From Arthrobacter sp. NtRootA1 (GTDB lineage Bacteria > Actinomycetota > Actinomycetes > Actinomycetales > Micrococcaceae), in NCBI RefSeq assembly GCF_019976975.1, contig NZ_AP024630.1, positions 5,022,001 through 5,086,000 on the forward strand: DNA of 64,000 nucleotides. The letters run 5' to 3'. The position numbers and the translations under genes are program-made. The notes under the pieces are model-generated. The model saw nothing but the letters and a program-made list of their open reading frames with translations, was not told where the DNA came from and searched no databases. Shown here one piece after another: positions 1 through 8,513 of the stretch (its first letter is position 1; each line of letters opens with the position of its first letter).

Positions 1-961
1 CGTAAGCGCCGCCGTCGAGGAAGTACTTTGCGGCACCGCTGGCGATCCGGCGGCTCTGTCCGGGGCTGAGGGGCGTCGCTCCGATTGCCTCCCCTAGGAA
101 CACCGGAGCCACAGCGGCGTAGCGGTAAATCAGCGAGCGGCCCTGGAAAACCGGGGCGCCGTTCCCGCCGAAGAAACGCACATGATCGTCCATGAACGCG
201 GCGAGACGGGCCCGGTAGACCTTGGACCTGGCTTGGGCTTCAGGGTGCCGGTTGGCCGCGAACCCACACCACAACACGGGATAAAGATGAAGCGCCCAGC
301 CGCAGTAGTAGTCGAAGAAATCGCCCGTGCCGTCATTGTCCCCGTCCCGGTACCACCCATCGCCGACGTACCAGTCGTCAAGCCGCTTCAGTCCATGTTC
401 GATCTGGGCTGCGTTGTGCTCGAACCCGGCGCCAGCCAGGAACTCGGCGATCAGGACCTGGAAGAGCACCCAATTGTTGTCCACGCAGGTGCTCCGCGAG
501 GAACCCTGCAGCCACTCGGCCACCTGGGCCCGCTCGTCCCCGGACAGTGTGTCCCACAGCCAAGGTTTGGTCAGCTGCAGGCCCAGCGCAATGGATGCGG
601 CTTCCACCATGGGCTGGGAGCGGTCGCGAATGGGCAGCCACGCTTCAGGACTACCCGGCCGCGTACCCTCAAGGAGGCCCGTCCTGTACAGGTCAAGATG
701 GCCGTGCGGATCGTTGCCCTGCTCCCCCGCCACACGGAAGGCGGCCAGCATGAAGGTGCGCGCGAACCCCTCCATGCCGTCGGACAAAACACCCGACGAC
801 GACGGGCGGCCGCTCAGCCGGATCAGCGCCTTCTGCGCGGAGAAGTAGGGGCGCACCGCGAGAAGCTGCTGATCCGCGAAAGCGACCCAGTGATCCCGCG
901 TCCATCCGGTGATGGGGCTGAGCTCGTAATCCGGGGCGGGCATGGTGAAGCCGGTGGCCAT
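1..961 (-). CDS. DUF2264 domain-containing protein (3' end outside window)
   Basis: The reverse strand is open from an ATG at 961 to the window edge, about 320 codons, starting MATGFTMPAPDYELSPITGW. An AGGAG sits just upstream of this start. The composition (many Trp, Tyr, Gly and Asp, with segments such as DDWYVGDGWYRDGDNDG and FFDYYCGWALHLYP) matches the DUF2264 family, predicted alpha/alpha-barrel proteins often found beside polysaccharide-degradation genes. The biochemical role of that family is not settled. It is divergent from the MHS transporter and near an ABC importer and a PL8 lyase, so a role in handling oligosaccharides is plausible but inferred. The C-terminus is cut off by the window. 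Confidence 0.8.
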   Translation of the reverse strand, partial: MATGFTMPAPDYELSPITGWTRDHWVAFADQQLLAVRPYFSAQKALIRLSGRPSSSGVLSDGMEGFARTFMLAAFRVAGEQGNDPHGHLDLYRTGLLEGTRPGSPEAWLPIRDRSQPMVEAASIALGLQLTKPWLWDTLSGDERAQVAEWLQGSSRSTCVDNNWVLFQVLIAEFLAGAGFEHNAAQIEHGLKRLDDWYVGDGWYRDGDNDGTGDFFDYYCGWALHLYPVLWCGFAANRHPEAQARSKVYRARLAAFMDDHVRFFGGNGAPVFQGRSLIYRYAAVAPVFLGEAIGATPLSPGQSRRIASGAAKYFLDGGAY

Positions 962-1208
962 GGGTCTCCTGCGGGTGTGCTGTCTCCAAGAGCCCTAACC
1001 GTAAGCCATTGAATACCGCCGTGGGGCAAGGCGAACAAAACTGAACGCAGGCTGGGCAACAGCAGCCCGTGGCGTTTGAGTCGGCTGCGATTTTCGTTGT
1101 TGTACCAGTTGGCCAGTGGGAAGATGATCGAAGAGTTGGGCCTCCACCACACGGGGATGCCGGCGAACTGGCGGCGCGTGCCCACCCAAAACAGGCGGTG
1201 ACCGAGCC

Positions 1209-2720
1209 ATGACAGAGCACAATCTGCAGCGGAGGTTGCGGGTGTCCGACGTCAACGTCGTCGATCACCGCACTCTGCGGAAGGCGCTTGGGGGCACCAT
1301 CGTGGGTAACACGATGGAGTGGTACGACGTTGGCGTGTTCGGCTATTTGATCACCACAATGGGGCCGGTGTTCCTGCCGGAGGCGGACAGGGCTGTGCAG
1401 AACCTGTTCCTGCTGGGAACCTTCGGTGCTACGTTTATCGCCCGGCCGCTGGGCGGGATCTTCTTCGGCTGGCTGGGCGACAAGATCGGCCGGCAGAAGG
1501 TCCTGGCCATGACCCTGATGATGATGGCCGGCGCGACGTTCGTCGTCGGCCTGCTTCCTGGGTACGCGGTGCTGGGCATCTGGGCCGCGGTCCTGCTCGT
1601 GGTCACGAAGCTGGTCCAGGGCTTCTCCACGGGGGGCGAGTATTCCGGCGCCACCACGTTCGTATGCGAGCACGCACCGGACCGCCGCCGCGGCTTCTTC
1701 GTCAGCTTCCTGGACATGGGCAGCTACCTGGGATTCGCACTGGGCGCCGCACTGGTGTCCGCGCTCCAGCTGATCCTGGGTCAGGGACAGATGGAGGCAT
1801 GGGGCTGGCGCATCCCGTTCCTGATCGCAGGGCCGCTGGGCATCGTGGCCATCTACTTCCGCATGAAGATCGAGGAGTCGCCCGCTTTCAAGGCCACACA
1901 GGAGGCAGAGGCCGTGGCTGCCCAGCATCACGAGACCGGCGACGAGCTCCGCCCCGTCGGACCGGTGGGGATCTTCCGCGATCACTGGCGCCACATCGTG
2001 CTGGCCATGATCCTCGTGGCCGCGGGCAACACTGTGGGTTATGCGCTCACGTCCTACATGCCCACCTACCTGACCACCAACAAGGGGTACGACGAGATCC
2101 ACGGAACGCTGCTGACCGTTCCTGTGTTGGTGGTCATGTCGCTGTGCATCCCGCTTACGGGACGCCTCTCGGACAGGATTGGCCGCCGCCCAGTGCTCTG
2201 GATCGGGGCCATCAGCACCGTTGTCCTGGCGCTTCCCGCTTTCCTGCTCATATCGATCGGAACCGTTCCTGCCACGCTCGCGGGCCTGGCCATGGTCGCG
2301 TTTCCGGTGGCGTTCTTCGTTTCCATCCTCGCGTCGGCGCTGCCGGCACTGTTCCCCACTGCGCACCGCTACTCTGCCATGGGCATCGCCTACAACTTCG
2401 CCGTGGCGATTTTCGGCGGCACCGCACCGTTCATCATTGCCTCGCTCATCCAGGCGACAGGCAACGACCTGATGCCGGCGTTCTACCTCATGGCGACGTC
2501 GGTCATCGCGGCCGTTGCTATCTACTTCCTGCCGGAGTCCGCCAAACGGCACCTTCCCGGCTCAATGCCCAGCGTGGACTCCGAGGCAGCCGCCCGCGAG
2601 CTGGTAAAGACGCAGGATCACAACCCGCTGCTGGAGATGGATACGCTCCCGTTCGACAGCAGCTACGAAGCCGCCCAGGCGGCCCACGAGAACCGCCCGA
2701 ACAGGCCGACGGCGATGTGA
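1209..2720 (+). CDS. MHS-family MFS transporter (proline/betaine or organic-acid symporter type)
   Basis: The 503-residue protein has about twelve hydrophobic segments. It carries the metabolite:H+ symporter signature: an N-terminal GNTMEWYDVGVFGY stretch, the loop 2-3 motif GWLGDKIGRQKVL, and GFSTGGEYSGATTF. Such proteins import compatible solutes, dicarboxylates or sugar acids. The substrate cannot be read from the sequence. The start has only a weak ribosome site (AGGCGG). It is divergent from the DUF2264 gene and upstream of a carbohydrate regulator and importer, so a sugar-acid or organic-acid substrate is possible. The C-terminal tail after the last membrane segment is long, hydrophilic and acidic (about 55 residues). 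Confidence 0.88.
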   Translation: MTEHNLQRRLRVSDVNVVDHRTLRKALGGTIVGNTMEWYDVGVFGYLITTMGPVFLPEADRAVQNLFLLGTFGATFIARPLGGIFFGWLGDKIGRQKVLAMTLMMMAGATFVVGLLPGYAVLGIWAAVLLVVTKLVQGFSTGGEYSGATTFVCEHAPDRRRGFFVSFLDMGSYLGFALGAALVSALQLILGQGQMEAWGWRIPFLIAGPLGIVAIYFRMKIEESPAFKATQEAEAVAAQHHETGDELRPVGPVGIFRDHWRHIVLAMILVAAGNTVGYALTSYMPTYLTTNKGYDEIHGTLLTVPVLVVMSLCIPLTGRLSDRIGRRPVLWIGAISTVVLALPAFLLISIGTVPATLAGLAMVAFPVAFFVSILASALPALFPTAHRYSAMGIAYNFAVAIFGGTAPFIIASLIQATGNDLMPAFYLMATSVIAAVAIYFLPESAKRHLPGSMPSVDSEAAARELVKTQDHNPLLEMDTLPFDSSYEAAQAAHENRPNRPTAM

Positions 2721-2776
2721 GCACCGGGCCGAACAACCCCTAACGCTTGTGTTGACGGTACGAAGGACGGTCAGAA

Positions 2777-2797
2777 GCGCCGCCCGTTGAGCGGCGC
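2777..2797 (+). terminator. hairpin after the MHS transporter
   Basis: A perfect seven-base-pair stem (GCGCCGC / GCGGCGC) with a seven-base loop starts 57 bases after the transporter stop. There is no T-tract, so it is a weak or factor-assisted terminator at best. Confidence 0.35.
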
Positions 2798-2915
2798 GGT
2801 ACGGCCAGCTACTCCGCGCACGACGTCGAGCAGAGCTTGGGCCGTGCGGCCTGAAAGCGCGCCAAGATGTCATCCATGGCCCCCTGAAGGAACTCCGCCG
2901 AAATGTTCCAGTGCC

Positions 2916-2951
2916 TATAGTTCATAATGAACAAACTGAACACAAATGAAC
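2916..2951 (+). promoter_or_regulatory. operator array over the DeoR/LacI-hybrid promoter
   Basis: GTTCAT-A-ATGAAC at 2920-2932 is a perfect palindrome. It overlaps a possible -10 box TATAGT at 2916-2921. Two more TGAAC copies follow at 2937-2941 and 2947-2951, about one helical turn apart. The same pentamer recurs before the ABC importer at 4098-4130. This suggests that the regulator starting at 2971 controls both itself and the importer. Seen: the repeats. Inferred: binding and repression. Confidence 0.6.
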
Positions 2952-2970
2952 TTGATAGGCGGGGACCTAC

Positions 2971-4095
2971 ATGCTGTCCGAGGATCGTCAACAGCTCATC
3001 CTGAGGGAATTAGCCCTTCACGGTTCCCTGAATGCTGCCGAATTTGCGGCCAAGCTTGGAGCCTCCGGCATGACAGTACGGCGGGATCTCGCGATACTTG
3101 CTGAGCGGGGGTTGCTCGAACGGGTGCATGGGGGAGCCGTTCCTGCCGGGGGCCGAACAACCGGAAGCGGCGCGACTGTACAGCATTCCGCCTCCTGGCA
3201 ACCGGGCGGGAGGCGGCCTTGGGCGACGATCGGGATGATCGTTCCGTCGGCGTCGTACTACTTCCCGGGAGTGATCCGCGGCGCCGAGGCCGCCGCCCAA
3301 GAAGCGGGTGTGCGATTGGTACTTGGTGTATCCAACTACTCGGGCGAGGAGGAACGCCGTCAGCTCCGCCGCCTTTATGAACATGGGGTGGACGGGATCC
3401 TGGTCACGCCGAGCGAGGAGTCGTTGGCTGGCACAGAAACGCTGGACCTGCTGGCCGCAGCTGAGGTGCCGGTGATCGTCGTCGAGCGCTCCATTGATAA
3501 CGCCCTGGATCACGGAACGCTCGAAGCCGTGCGGAGTGATCATGCGCGCGGGGCAGAGATCGCCGTTAAGCATCTGCTGGGTCTCGGCCACCGGAAGATC
3601 GCGTTGTGCCTGCGCGAGAACAGCCCGACGGCGTCGCAGCTGATTGACGGCTACCGTCGAGCCATGGAGCGGGCCGCGCATACTCACGGCGCCTCGGATC
3701 CTAACCGGGACTCCATGGTTCGCACGATGTCCCGGGCGCAGAACGATCCGAAGGCCCACCGGCTGGTGGTTGACGGAATCCTGGACTGGTGCACCGAAAC
3801 CCGGATCACGGCCGCGATAGTCCACAGCGATGAGGACGCCCTCCAGTTTGCCAGCGCTTGCCAAGAGCGGCAGCTTCGCGTCCCTGAGGACTTTGCGATC
3901 ATTGCGTACGACGACGAAATCGCCGCCCTGGGGGCCGTTCCGTTGACGGCCGTGGCGCCTCCGAAGTACGACGTCGGGCATCAGGCGATGGTGATGTGCC
4001 TGAATCGGATTGGCGCAAGACGCGGGAGCACCTCTGCGCTGCAGCGCGTGAACTTGTCTCCGACGCTGATGGTCCGGGACTCGACCCAAACCTGA
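2971..4095 (+). CDS. transcriptional regulator, DeoR-type HTH with LacI-type sugar-binding sensor
   Basis: Residues 1-60 form a DeoR N-terminal helix-turn-helix (LILRELALHGSLNAAEFAAK, then GMTVRRDLAILAERGLLERV and the GGA motif). Residues about 85-370 match the periplasmic-binding fold used as sensor by LacI regulators, with segments such as TIGMIVPSASYYFPGVIRG, HGVDGILVTPS and AIIAYDDEIAALG. The hybrid differs from classic LacI proteins, which carry a different HTH. The product probably represses the downstream importer until a sugar ligand binds. TGAAC-box arrays at its own promoter and before the next gene support local control. The ATG follows a GGCGGGGA sequence at usable spacing. Confidence 0.87.
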   Translation: MLSEDRQQLILRELALHGSLNAAEFAAKLGASGMTVRRDLAILAERGLLERVHGGAVPAGGRTTGSGATVQHSASWQPGGRRPWATIGMIVPSASYYFPGVIRGAEAAAQEAGVRLVLGVSNYSGEEERRQLRRLYEHGVDGILVTPSEESLAGTETLDLLAAAEVPVIVVERSIDNALDHGTLEAVRSDHARGAEIAVKHLLGLGHRKIALCLRENSPTASQLIDGYRRAMERAAHTHGASDPNRDSMVRTMSRAQNDPKAHRLVVDGILDWCTETRITAAIVHSDEDALQFASACQERQLRVPEDFAIIAYDDEIAALGAVPLTAVAPPKYDVGHQAMVMCLNRIGARRGSTSALQRVNLSPTLMVRDSTQT

Positions 4096-4097
4096 AT

Positions 4098-4130
4098 GTT
4101 CACTCCTGTTCACTTCGTTGAATTTGTTCA
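4098..4130 (+). promoter_or_regulatory. GTTCA operator array before the ABC importer
   Basis: Three direct GTTCA copies lie at 4098-4102, 4108-4112 and 4126-4130, with spacings of 10 and 18. Another TGAAC in the opposite sense is at 4194-4198 near the ribosome site of the binding-protein gene. They match the TGAAC boxes at 2920-2951 and are the likely targets of the regulator that ends at 4095. Confidence 0.55.
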
Positions 4131-4214
4131 TATGTGGCGATTTCAATGGTGATTAGTCAAATGTGCCGTAGAGCACACCCCGACTTCGCATCGTGAACTT
4201 CAAAGGAGAACAGA

Positions 4215-5522
4215 ATGAAGCGTCGCAAGCTTCTGCTTGGAGCGGTAAGCCTGATGGCCAGCGCTGCCCTCGTTACCGGCTGTGGCAGCACGACGGCAGC
4301 CACGCCAACGCCGACTGAAGACCCTTCAGGGACCATCACGTTCTGGTCCCCGTTGGCCGGGATGGACAAGGTTGCTGCCGCGTTCAATGCCAGCCAGAGC
4401 AAGATCAAGGTCAACTTCGAGACGGTGCCCAACGGTTCCGGAGGCGGTTACGCCAAGCTCTCCACCGCCGTCACGGCAGGCAATGGACCGGATGTCGCAA
4501 CGATTGAATATCCGCAATTGCCGCAATTTGTCAGCAACGGCCAGCTCCAGCCACTTGATGGTTTGATCAACAAGTCCGCCACAGTGGACAAGCTCAAGGA
4601 CGAAACCAAGTCCCTGGTGCAGTTCGGCGATAAGACCTTCGCCCTGCCTTACGATGCTGCCCCGATGATCATGTGGTACCGCAAGGACATGCTGGACAAG
4701 GCCGGTGTAGGCGTTCCGAAGACATGGGATGAGTTCGAACAGGCGGGCAAGAAGTTCAAGGCGATCGCTCCGGATTCCTTCCTGACCAGCTTCAACCCTA
4801 ACGAAGCTTCGCTGACCGGCGCCTTGGCGTGGCAGGCAGGGGCCAAGTGGTTCGGCACCGACGGGGAGAGCTGGAAGATCGGAGTGAACGACGACCCAAC
4901 CCAGAAGGTCGCCAGCTACTGGCAGAAGCTGATTGACCAGAAGATCGTCAAGGTCCAGCAATCCTTCAGCGACGAATGGAGCGCAGATTTGGCCAGTGGC
5001 GCCGTCGTCGGTGTCCTGGGCGCGAACTGGAGCGCAACAGGAATTCAGAAGCGTACCGAAGCCAGCGGGCAAAAGGGCCAGTGGATCGCGGCTGAGGTTC
5101 CCAACTGGGGAACGCCTTCGGACGCTTTCTACGGCGGTTCCACGTTCAATATCACCAAGAGCAGCAAGAACCCCGCCGCGGCGGCCAAGTTCATCGAATA
5201 CCTCGCCACCAATTCCGATGCCATCAAGGCACGCGGCAACACCGGGTCCGCGTTCCTGGCCTTCCCCGGGCTCACACCTGTAGCCCAGCAGGCCTACGAC
5301 GCGAGCTACTTCGGTAACGACATCTACTCGGTCTTTGATAAGGCCTACTCCACCATCACGCCCGGTTGGCAGTGGGGACCGAACTGGGACATTACCAACA
5401 CGGCCCTCAAGGACGCATACGGCAAGCTGACCACCGGCGGCAAGATCACGGAGGCCGTTGACACAGCACAAACCGCAACAGTGGCCGGACTCAAGCAGAA
5501 CGGCCTCTCCGTCAAGGAGTAG
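4215..5522 (+). CDS. sugar ABC transporter substrate-binding lipoprotein
   Basis: The 435-residue protein starts with a lipoprotein signal (MKRRKLLLGAVSLMASAALV then a TGC lipobox with Cys23), so it should be anchored outside the membrane. A strong AAAGGAG precedes the ATG. The mature part is a family 1 solute-binding protein of the MalE/UgpB kind, with features such as GTITFWSPLAGMD, NGPDVATIEYPQLPQF and PMIMWYRKDML. These capture oligosaccharides for import. It is the first gene of an importer operon (binding protein, two permeases). No ATPase gene is present, so a shared MsmK-type ATPase elsewhere probably energises it, as is common in actinobacteria. The ligand is unknown; a PL8-derived disaccharide is suggested by the downstream lyase. 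Confidence 0.92.
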   Translation: MKRRKLLLGAVSLMASAALVTGCGSTTAATPTPTEDPSGTITFWSPLAGMDKVAAAFNASQSKIKVNFETVPNGSGGGYAKLSTAVTAGNGPDVATIEYPQLPQFVSNGQLQPLDGLINKSATVDKLKDETKSLVQFGDKTFALPYDAAPMIMWYRKDMLDKAGVGVPKTWDEFEQAGKKFKAIAPDSFLTSFNPNEASLTGALAWQAGAKWFGTDGESWKIGVNDDPTQKVASYWQKLIDQKIVKVQQSFSDEWSADLASGAVVGVLGANWSATGIQKRTEASGQKGQWIAAEVPNWGTPSDAFYGGSTFNITKSSKNPAAAAKFIEYLATNSDAIKARGNTGSAFLAFPGLTPVAQQAYDASYFGNDIYSVFDKAYSTITPGWQWGPNWDITNTALKDAYGKLTTGGKITEAVDTAQTATVAGLKQNGLSVKE

Positions 5523-5581
5523 GGCCCTACGACGGGGTGGTTTCGGGGATCCCGGAGCCACCCCGCCCGAGGAGATGAATC

Positions 5582-6529
5582 ATGGTCACCCAAGAAACCA
5601 CCGCAAACGCCGGGGCCCGCCAAAGTGCCCGCAAGCAACGCTCAATGTCCGGAACGGGCGGCCGCACGGCGGCGCTGTTCCTCACGCCCTTCTTCGCAGT
5701 CTTCACCCTCGCAATGGTGGCGCCCGTCGTTTACTCAATTGTGCTGAGCTTCTTCGCCCAGCAGAAGTCCGGTCTTGGCTTCGGCGAGGCCAAGACCTCG
5801 TTCGTCGGTCTGGAGAACTACCTGCAGGTCCTGCAATCCGAAAGCTTCGTGGGCGGCATCGGCAGACTCGCCCTCTACTGTCTGATTTATATACCTTGCA
5901 TGATGGGCGGCGCCTTGGCGTTCGCGCTCTTGCTGGACGCCGGCGTCGCTCGTGCCAGGAAGCTCTTCCAGCTCCTTGTCTTTCTCCCCCACGCAGTGCC
6001 CGGTGTCATCGCGGCCCTGATCTGGGCCTACCTCTACACGCCGGGGGTTAGCCCGATCGTGTCGGTCCTGGAATCAGGCGGGATCTCGCTGAATTTCCTG
6101 GACAACCACATGATCCTTCCCTCCATCGTCAACATCTCCGTGTGGGAGTGGACCGGCTACAACGTCATCATTCTCTTCACGGCGCTGCAGGCTGTGTCCC
6201 GCGAGGTTTTGGAAGCAGCACGGGTAGACGGCGCCGGCGAAATCCGTGCCGCCATCAGCATCAAGCTGCCGCTGATACTTCCGGCCCTGAGCGTCATCAT
6301 GCTCTTCACGGTTATCGGCACACTTCAGCTCTTCACCGAACCATCCATTATCGGCAAAGCCACCGCCTCCGTCACCAGCACCTGGGTTCCGAACATGTGG
6401 GCCTACGACGCCGCATTCAACAGGCATAACCTCAACCAGGCCGCGGCAGCGTCCATCATTATCGCGCTCCTGGCCGCCGTGCTGTCCTGGGCCGTGACCC
6501 GCTTCAGCTCAAGGATGAACAAAGCATGA
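5582..6529 (+). CDS. sugar ABC transporter permease, MalF type
   Basis: The 315-residue inner-membrane protein has six predicted membrane spans and the permease EAA loop (EAARVDGAGEIRAAISIKLP) that docks the ATPase. A GAGGAG precedes the ATG. It lies 59 bases after the binding-protein gene and overlaps the next permease by four bases (ATGA), which implies translational coupling. It should form the heterodimeric channel with the following gene product. Confidence 0.92.
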   Translation: MVTQETTANAGARQSARKQRSMSGTGGRTAALFLTPFFAVFTLAMVAPVVYSIVLSFFAQQKSGLGFGEAKTSFVGLENYLQVLQSESFVGGIGRLALYCLIYIPCMMGGALAFALLLDAGVARARKLFQLLVFLPHAVPGVIAALIWAYLYTPGVSPIVSVLESGGISLNFLDNHMILPSIVNISVWEWTGYNVIILFTALQAVSREVLEAARVDGAGEIRAAISIKLPLILPALSVIMLFTVIGTLQLFTEPSIIGKATASVTSTWVPNMWAYDAAFNRHNLNQAAAASIIIALLAAVLSWAVTRFSSRMNKA

Positions 6530-7440
6530 GCACCAGTACCATGCCCAGACAACACGCCACGCCACCGCAGACAACGGCATCAGAACGCCGGAACGCCAAA
6601 CGCAGCCGCAGGTTCACCGGCACCTTCACCGTCAACGCACTGCTGGTCATTGGCTGCGCGTACATGGTCCTGCCCGTCCTGTGGCTCTTCATCGCCTCAA
6701 CCAAGAACACCGCTGACCTGTATGGCACCGGAGCGTACGCGTTCGGCCAACCCGCCTTCCTTGACAACGTAGCTGCCGTTCTGGGGCAGGACGGCGGCGT
6801 GTTCCTGCGCTGGATGGCGAACTCGATGTTCTACGCCGCGTTCGGGGCGGTCTTCGGCGGGCTCATCTCCGTCATGGCAGGCTACGCGTTCGACAAGTTC
6901 CAGTTCCGCGGCAAGGATTCCTTCTTCGGAGTGGTCCTGGTAGGCGTCCTTATCCCCAACACCGCCACCGTTTTGCCCATGTATTTGTTGGCTTCGGTGT
7001 TCGGCATCACCAACACCGTTTGGGCCATCCTCATCCCGGTGCTCTGCAACCCGTTCGGGGTGTATCTGGCCCGGGTGTACTCGGCCGCCTACGTCCCTGG
7101 CGAGACCCTGGAAGCCGCCCGTGTGGACGGCGCGGGTCCGATCCGTTCATTCTTCTCCCTCGGGCTGCCGATGATGATGCCCGGCTACGTAACCATTGCC
7201 CTGTTCCAGTTCGTGGGAGTGTGGAACAACTTCATGCTCCCCTTGGTGATGCTCCAAGACCAGAAATTGCTGCCCGTCAGTGTCGGTATCTCGATCTGGC
7301 AGGGCTACTCCGTGCCACAGCCGGAATTTACGCCCATGGTCATCACGGGGTCGCTGCTCTCGATTGTCCCGCTCCTGCTTGCCTTCGTTATGTTGCAGCG
7401 GTTCTGGAAGTCAGGACTCAGCGCGGGAAGCGTCAAATGA
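6526..7440 (+). CDS. sugar ABC transporter permease, MalG type
   Basis: The 304-residue protein has about six membrane spans and the EAA loop (EAARVDGAGPIRSFFSLGLP). It is the second half of the importer channel. Its start overlaps the stop of the upstream permease (ATGA) and its own stop overlaps the start of the dehydrogenase gene in the same way, so the dehydrogenase is part of the same operon. Confidence 0.92.
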   Translation: MSTSTMPRQHATPPQTTASERRNAKRSRRFTGTFTVNALLVIGCAYMVLPVLWLFIASTKNTADLYGTGAYAFGQPAFLDNVAAVLGQDGGVFLRWMANSMFYAAFGAVFGGLISVMAGYAFDKFQFRGKDSFFGVVLVGVLIPNTATVLPMYLLASVFGITNTVWAILIPVLCNPFGVYLARVYSAAYVPGETLEAARVDGAGPIRSFFSLGLPMMMPGYVTIALFQFVGVWNNFMLPLVMLQDQKLLPVSVGISIWQGYSVPQPEFTPMVITGSLLSIVPLLLAFVMLQRFWKSGLSAGSVK

Positions 7441-8450
7441 GCACCAACTCCCTGAACGTGGCCCTGGCGATGCCCGCCAGCACAGCACGCACTGTCTTTC
7501 CGCCGACCAGCCTTGATCCGTTGGAGCGTTCGTTGAACCTTCTCAGTCATGACCCGATTGAGGACTTCCACTCACCGGAAGGCCGGGCTGTCCTGGTGGA
7601 AGCGGACGTCCTCATTACTGGCTGGGGATGTCCGATGATCGACGACGCGGTCCTGGATGCCGCACCCCGCCTCCGCTATGTCCTTCACGCTGCAGGCACC
7701 GTGAAACACCACATTGGAGACGCCTGCTGGGAACGCGGCATCCAGATCAGCTCCGCCGCTGATGCCAACGCCATCCCCGTTGCCGAGTACACAGTTGCAA
7801 TGATCGTCCTGGCCAACAAGAAAGTGCTCCAAATCGCCCAGGCCCTGCACTCCACCCGGACGGCAGTACCTGCGGAGCAGCTCTTTCCAGACATGGGCAA
7901 CTACCGCAAGCGGGTCGGCATCATTGGAGCCTCAAAGATTGGCCGGCACGTCATTCGCCTCTTGGCTGGCTACGAGCTGGAAGTGGTGGTCGCCGACCCA
8001 TACCTCAGCGCCTCGGAGGCCTCTGCACTCGGCGTCGGGCTCCTCAGCCTGGACGAGCTCGTGGCGAGTAGCGACGTCGTGAGCCTCCACGCGCCGTCGC
8101 TCCCCTCCACGAAGAACCTCATTGATGCAGGACTGATCGAACGGATGCGGCCGGGAGCCACGTTCATCAACACCTCGCGAGGTGAGCTGGTGGACCAGGA
8201 AGCACTTCTTGCGCGAGTGGAAAAGGGTGACCTTTATGCCATCCTGGACGTCACCACGCCCTGGGTGTTACCGGCAGAGTCCCGGTTTTACTCACACCCC
8301 AACGTGCTGCTCACCCCACACGTGGCGGGGTCGCTGGGCACCGAGCTCGAACGCATGGCAGCGAGCGCCGTGCAGGAAGCACTCCGGCTATCCCGCGGCG
8401 TGCCCCTCGCCTACCAACTGAAAGCCGAAGATCTCGCAATCACGGCGTAG
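7437..8450 (+). CDS. D-isomer-specific 2-hydroxyacid dehydrogenase family protein
   Basis: The 337-residue product starts at the ATG overlapping the permease stop (ATGA). It has the NAD-binding segment RVGIIGASKIGRHVIRLL, a variant of the usual GxGxxG, followed by an acidic residue for the ribose (VVADPY). The catalytic triad of the family is visible: Arg in INTSRGELVDQEAL, Glu in LPAESRFY and His in LLTPHVAGS. Such enzymes oxidise or reduce 2-hydroxy acids or sugar-derived acids. Coupling to the importer suggests it acts on the imported sugar or its breakdown product. Paralogues of this type, distant from PGDH and formate dehydrogenase, occur in polysaccharide loci, but the substrate is not known. 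Confidence 0.87.
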   Translation: MSTNSLNVALAMPASTARTVFPPTSLDPLERSLNLLSHDPIEDFHSPEGRAVLVEADVLITGWGCPMIDDAVLDAAPRLRYVLHAAGTVKHHIGDACWERGIQISSAADANAIPVAEYTVAMIVLANKKVLQIAQALHSTRTAVPAEQLFPDMGNYRKRVGIIGASKIGRHVIRLLAGYELEVVVADPYLSASEASALGVGLLSLDELVASSDVVSLHAPSLPSTKNLIDAGLIERMRPGATFINTSRGELVDQEALLARVEKGDLYAILDVTTPWVLPAESRFYSHPNVLLTPHVAGSLGTELERMAASAVQEALRLSRGVPLAYQLKAEDLAITA

Positions 8451-8513
8451 GCCGCCTCACCACATACCAAGTCCGTGACATGTGTCATTCCCCATTACAT
8501 CGAAGGCGAATCA

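Noticed and set aside
182..1012. Long plus-strand reading opposite the DUF2264 gene
   Set aside because: It is antisense to a gene with clear family features and has Arg/Pro-rich, low-information composition typical of high-GC shadows.
1012..1187. Minus-strand stretch with protein-like composition (IPVWWRPNSSIIFPLANWYN), possibly a transposase remnant
   Set aside because: No ribosome site, no recognisable family motif, and it runs into the frame of the DUF2264 leader. Not enough to call a pseudogene.
693..2552. 619-codon minus-strand reading opposite the MHS transporter
   Set aside because: His/Arg/Gln-rich shadow of a recognised transporter gene.
2809..2991. 60-codon minus-strand reading overlapping the DeoR/LacI promoter
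   Set aside because: It covers the operator array and the start of the regulator, lacks a ribosome site and shows no family motif.
8476..8487. TGACA-TG-TGTCA palindrome before the lyase gene
   Set aside because: Its arms are inverted relative to the MarR operator at 18990 and the spacing differs; it lies inside an operon. Probably chance.
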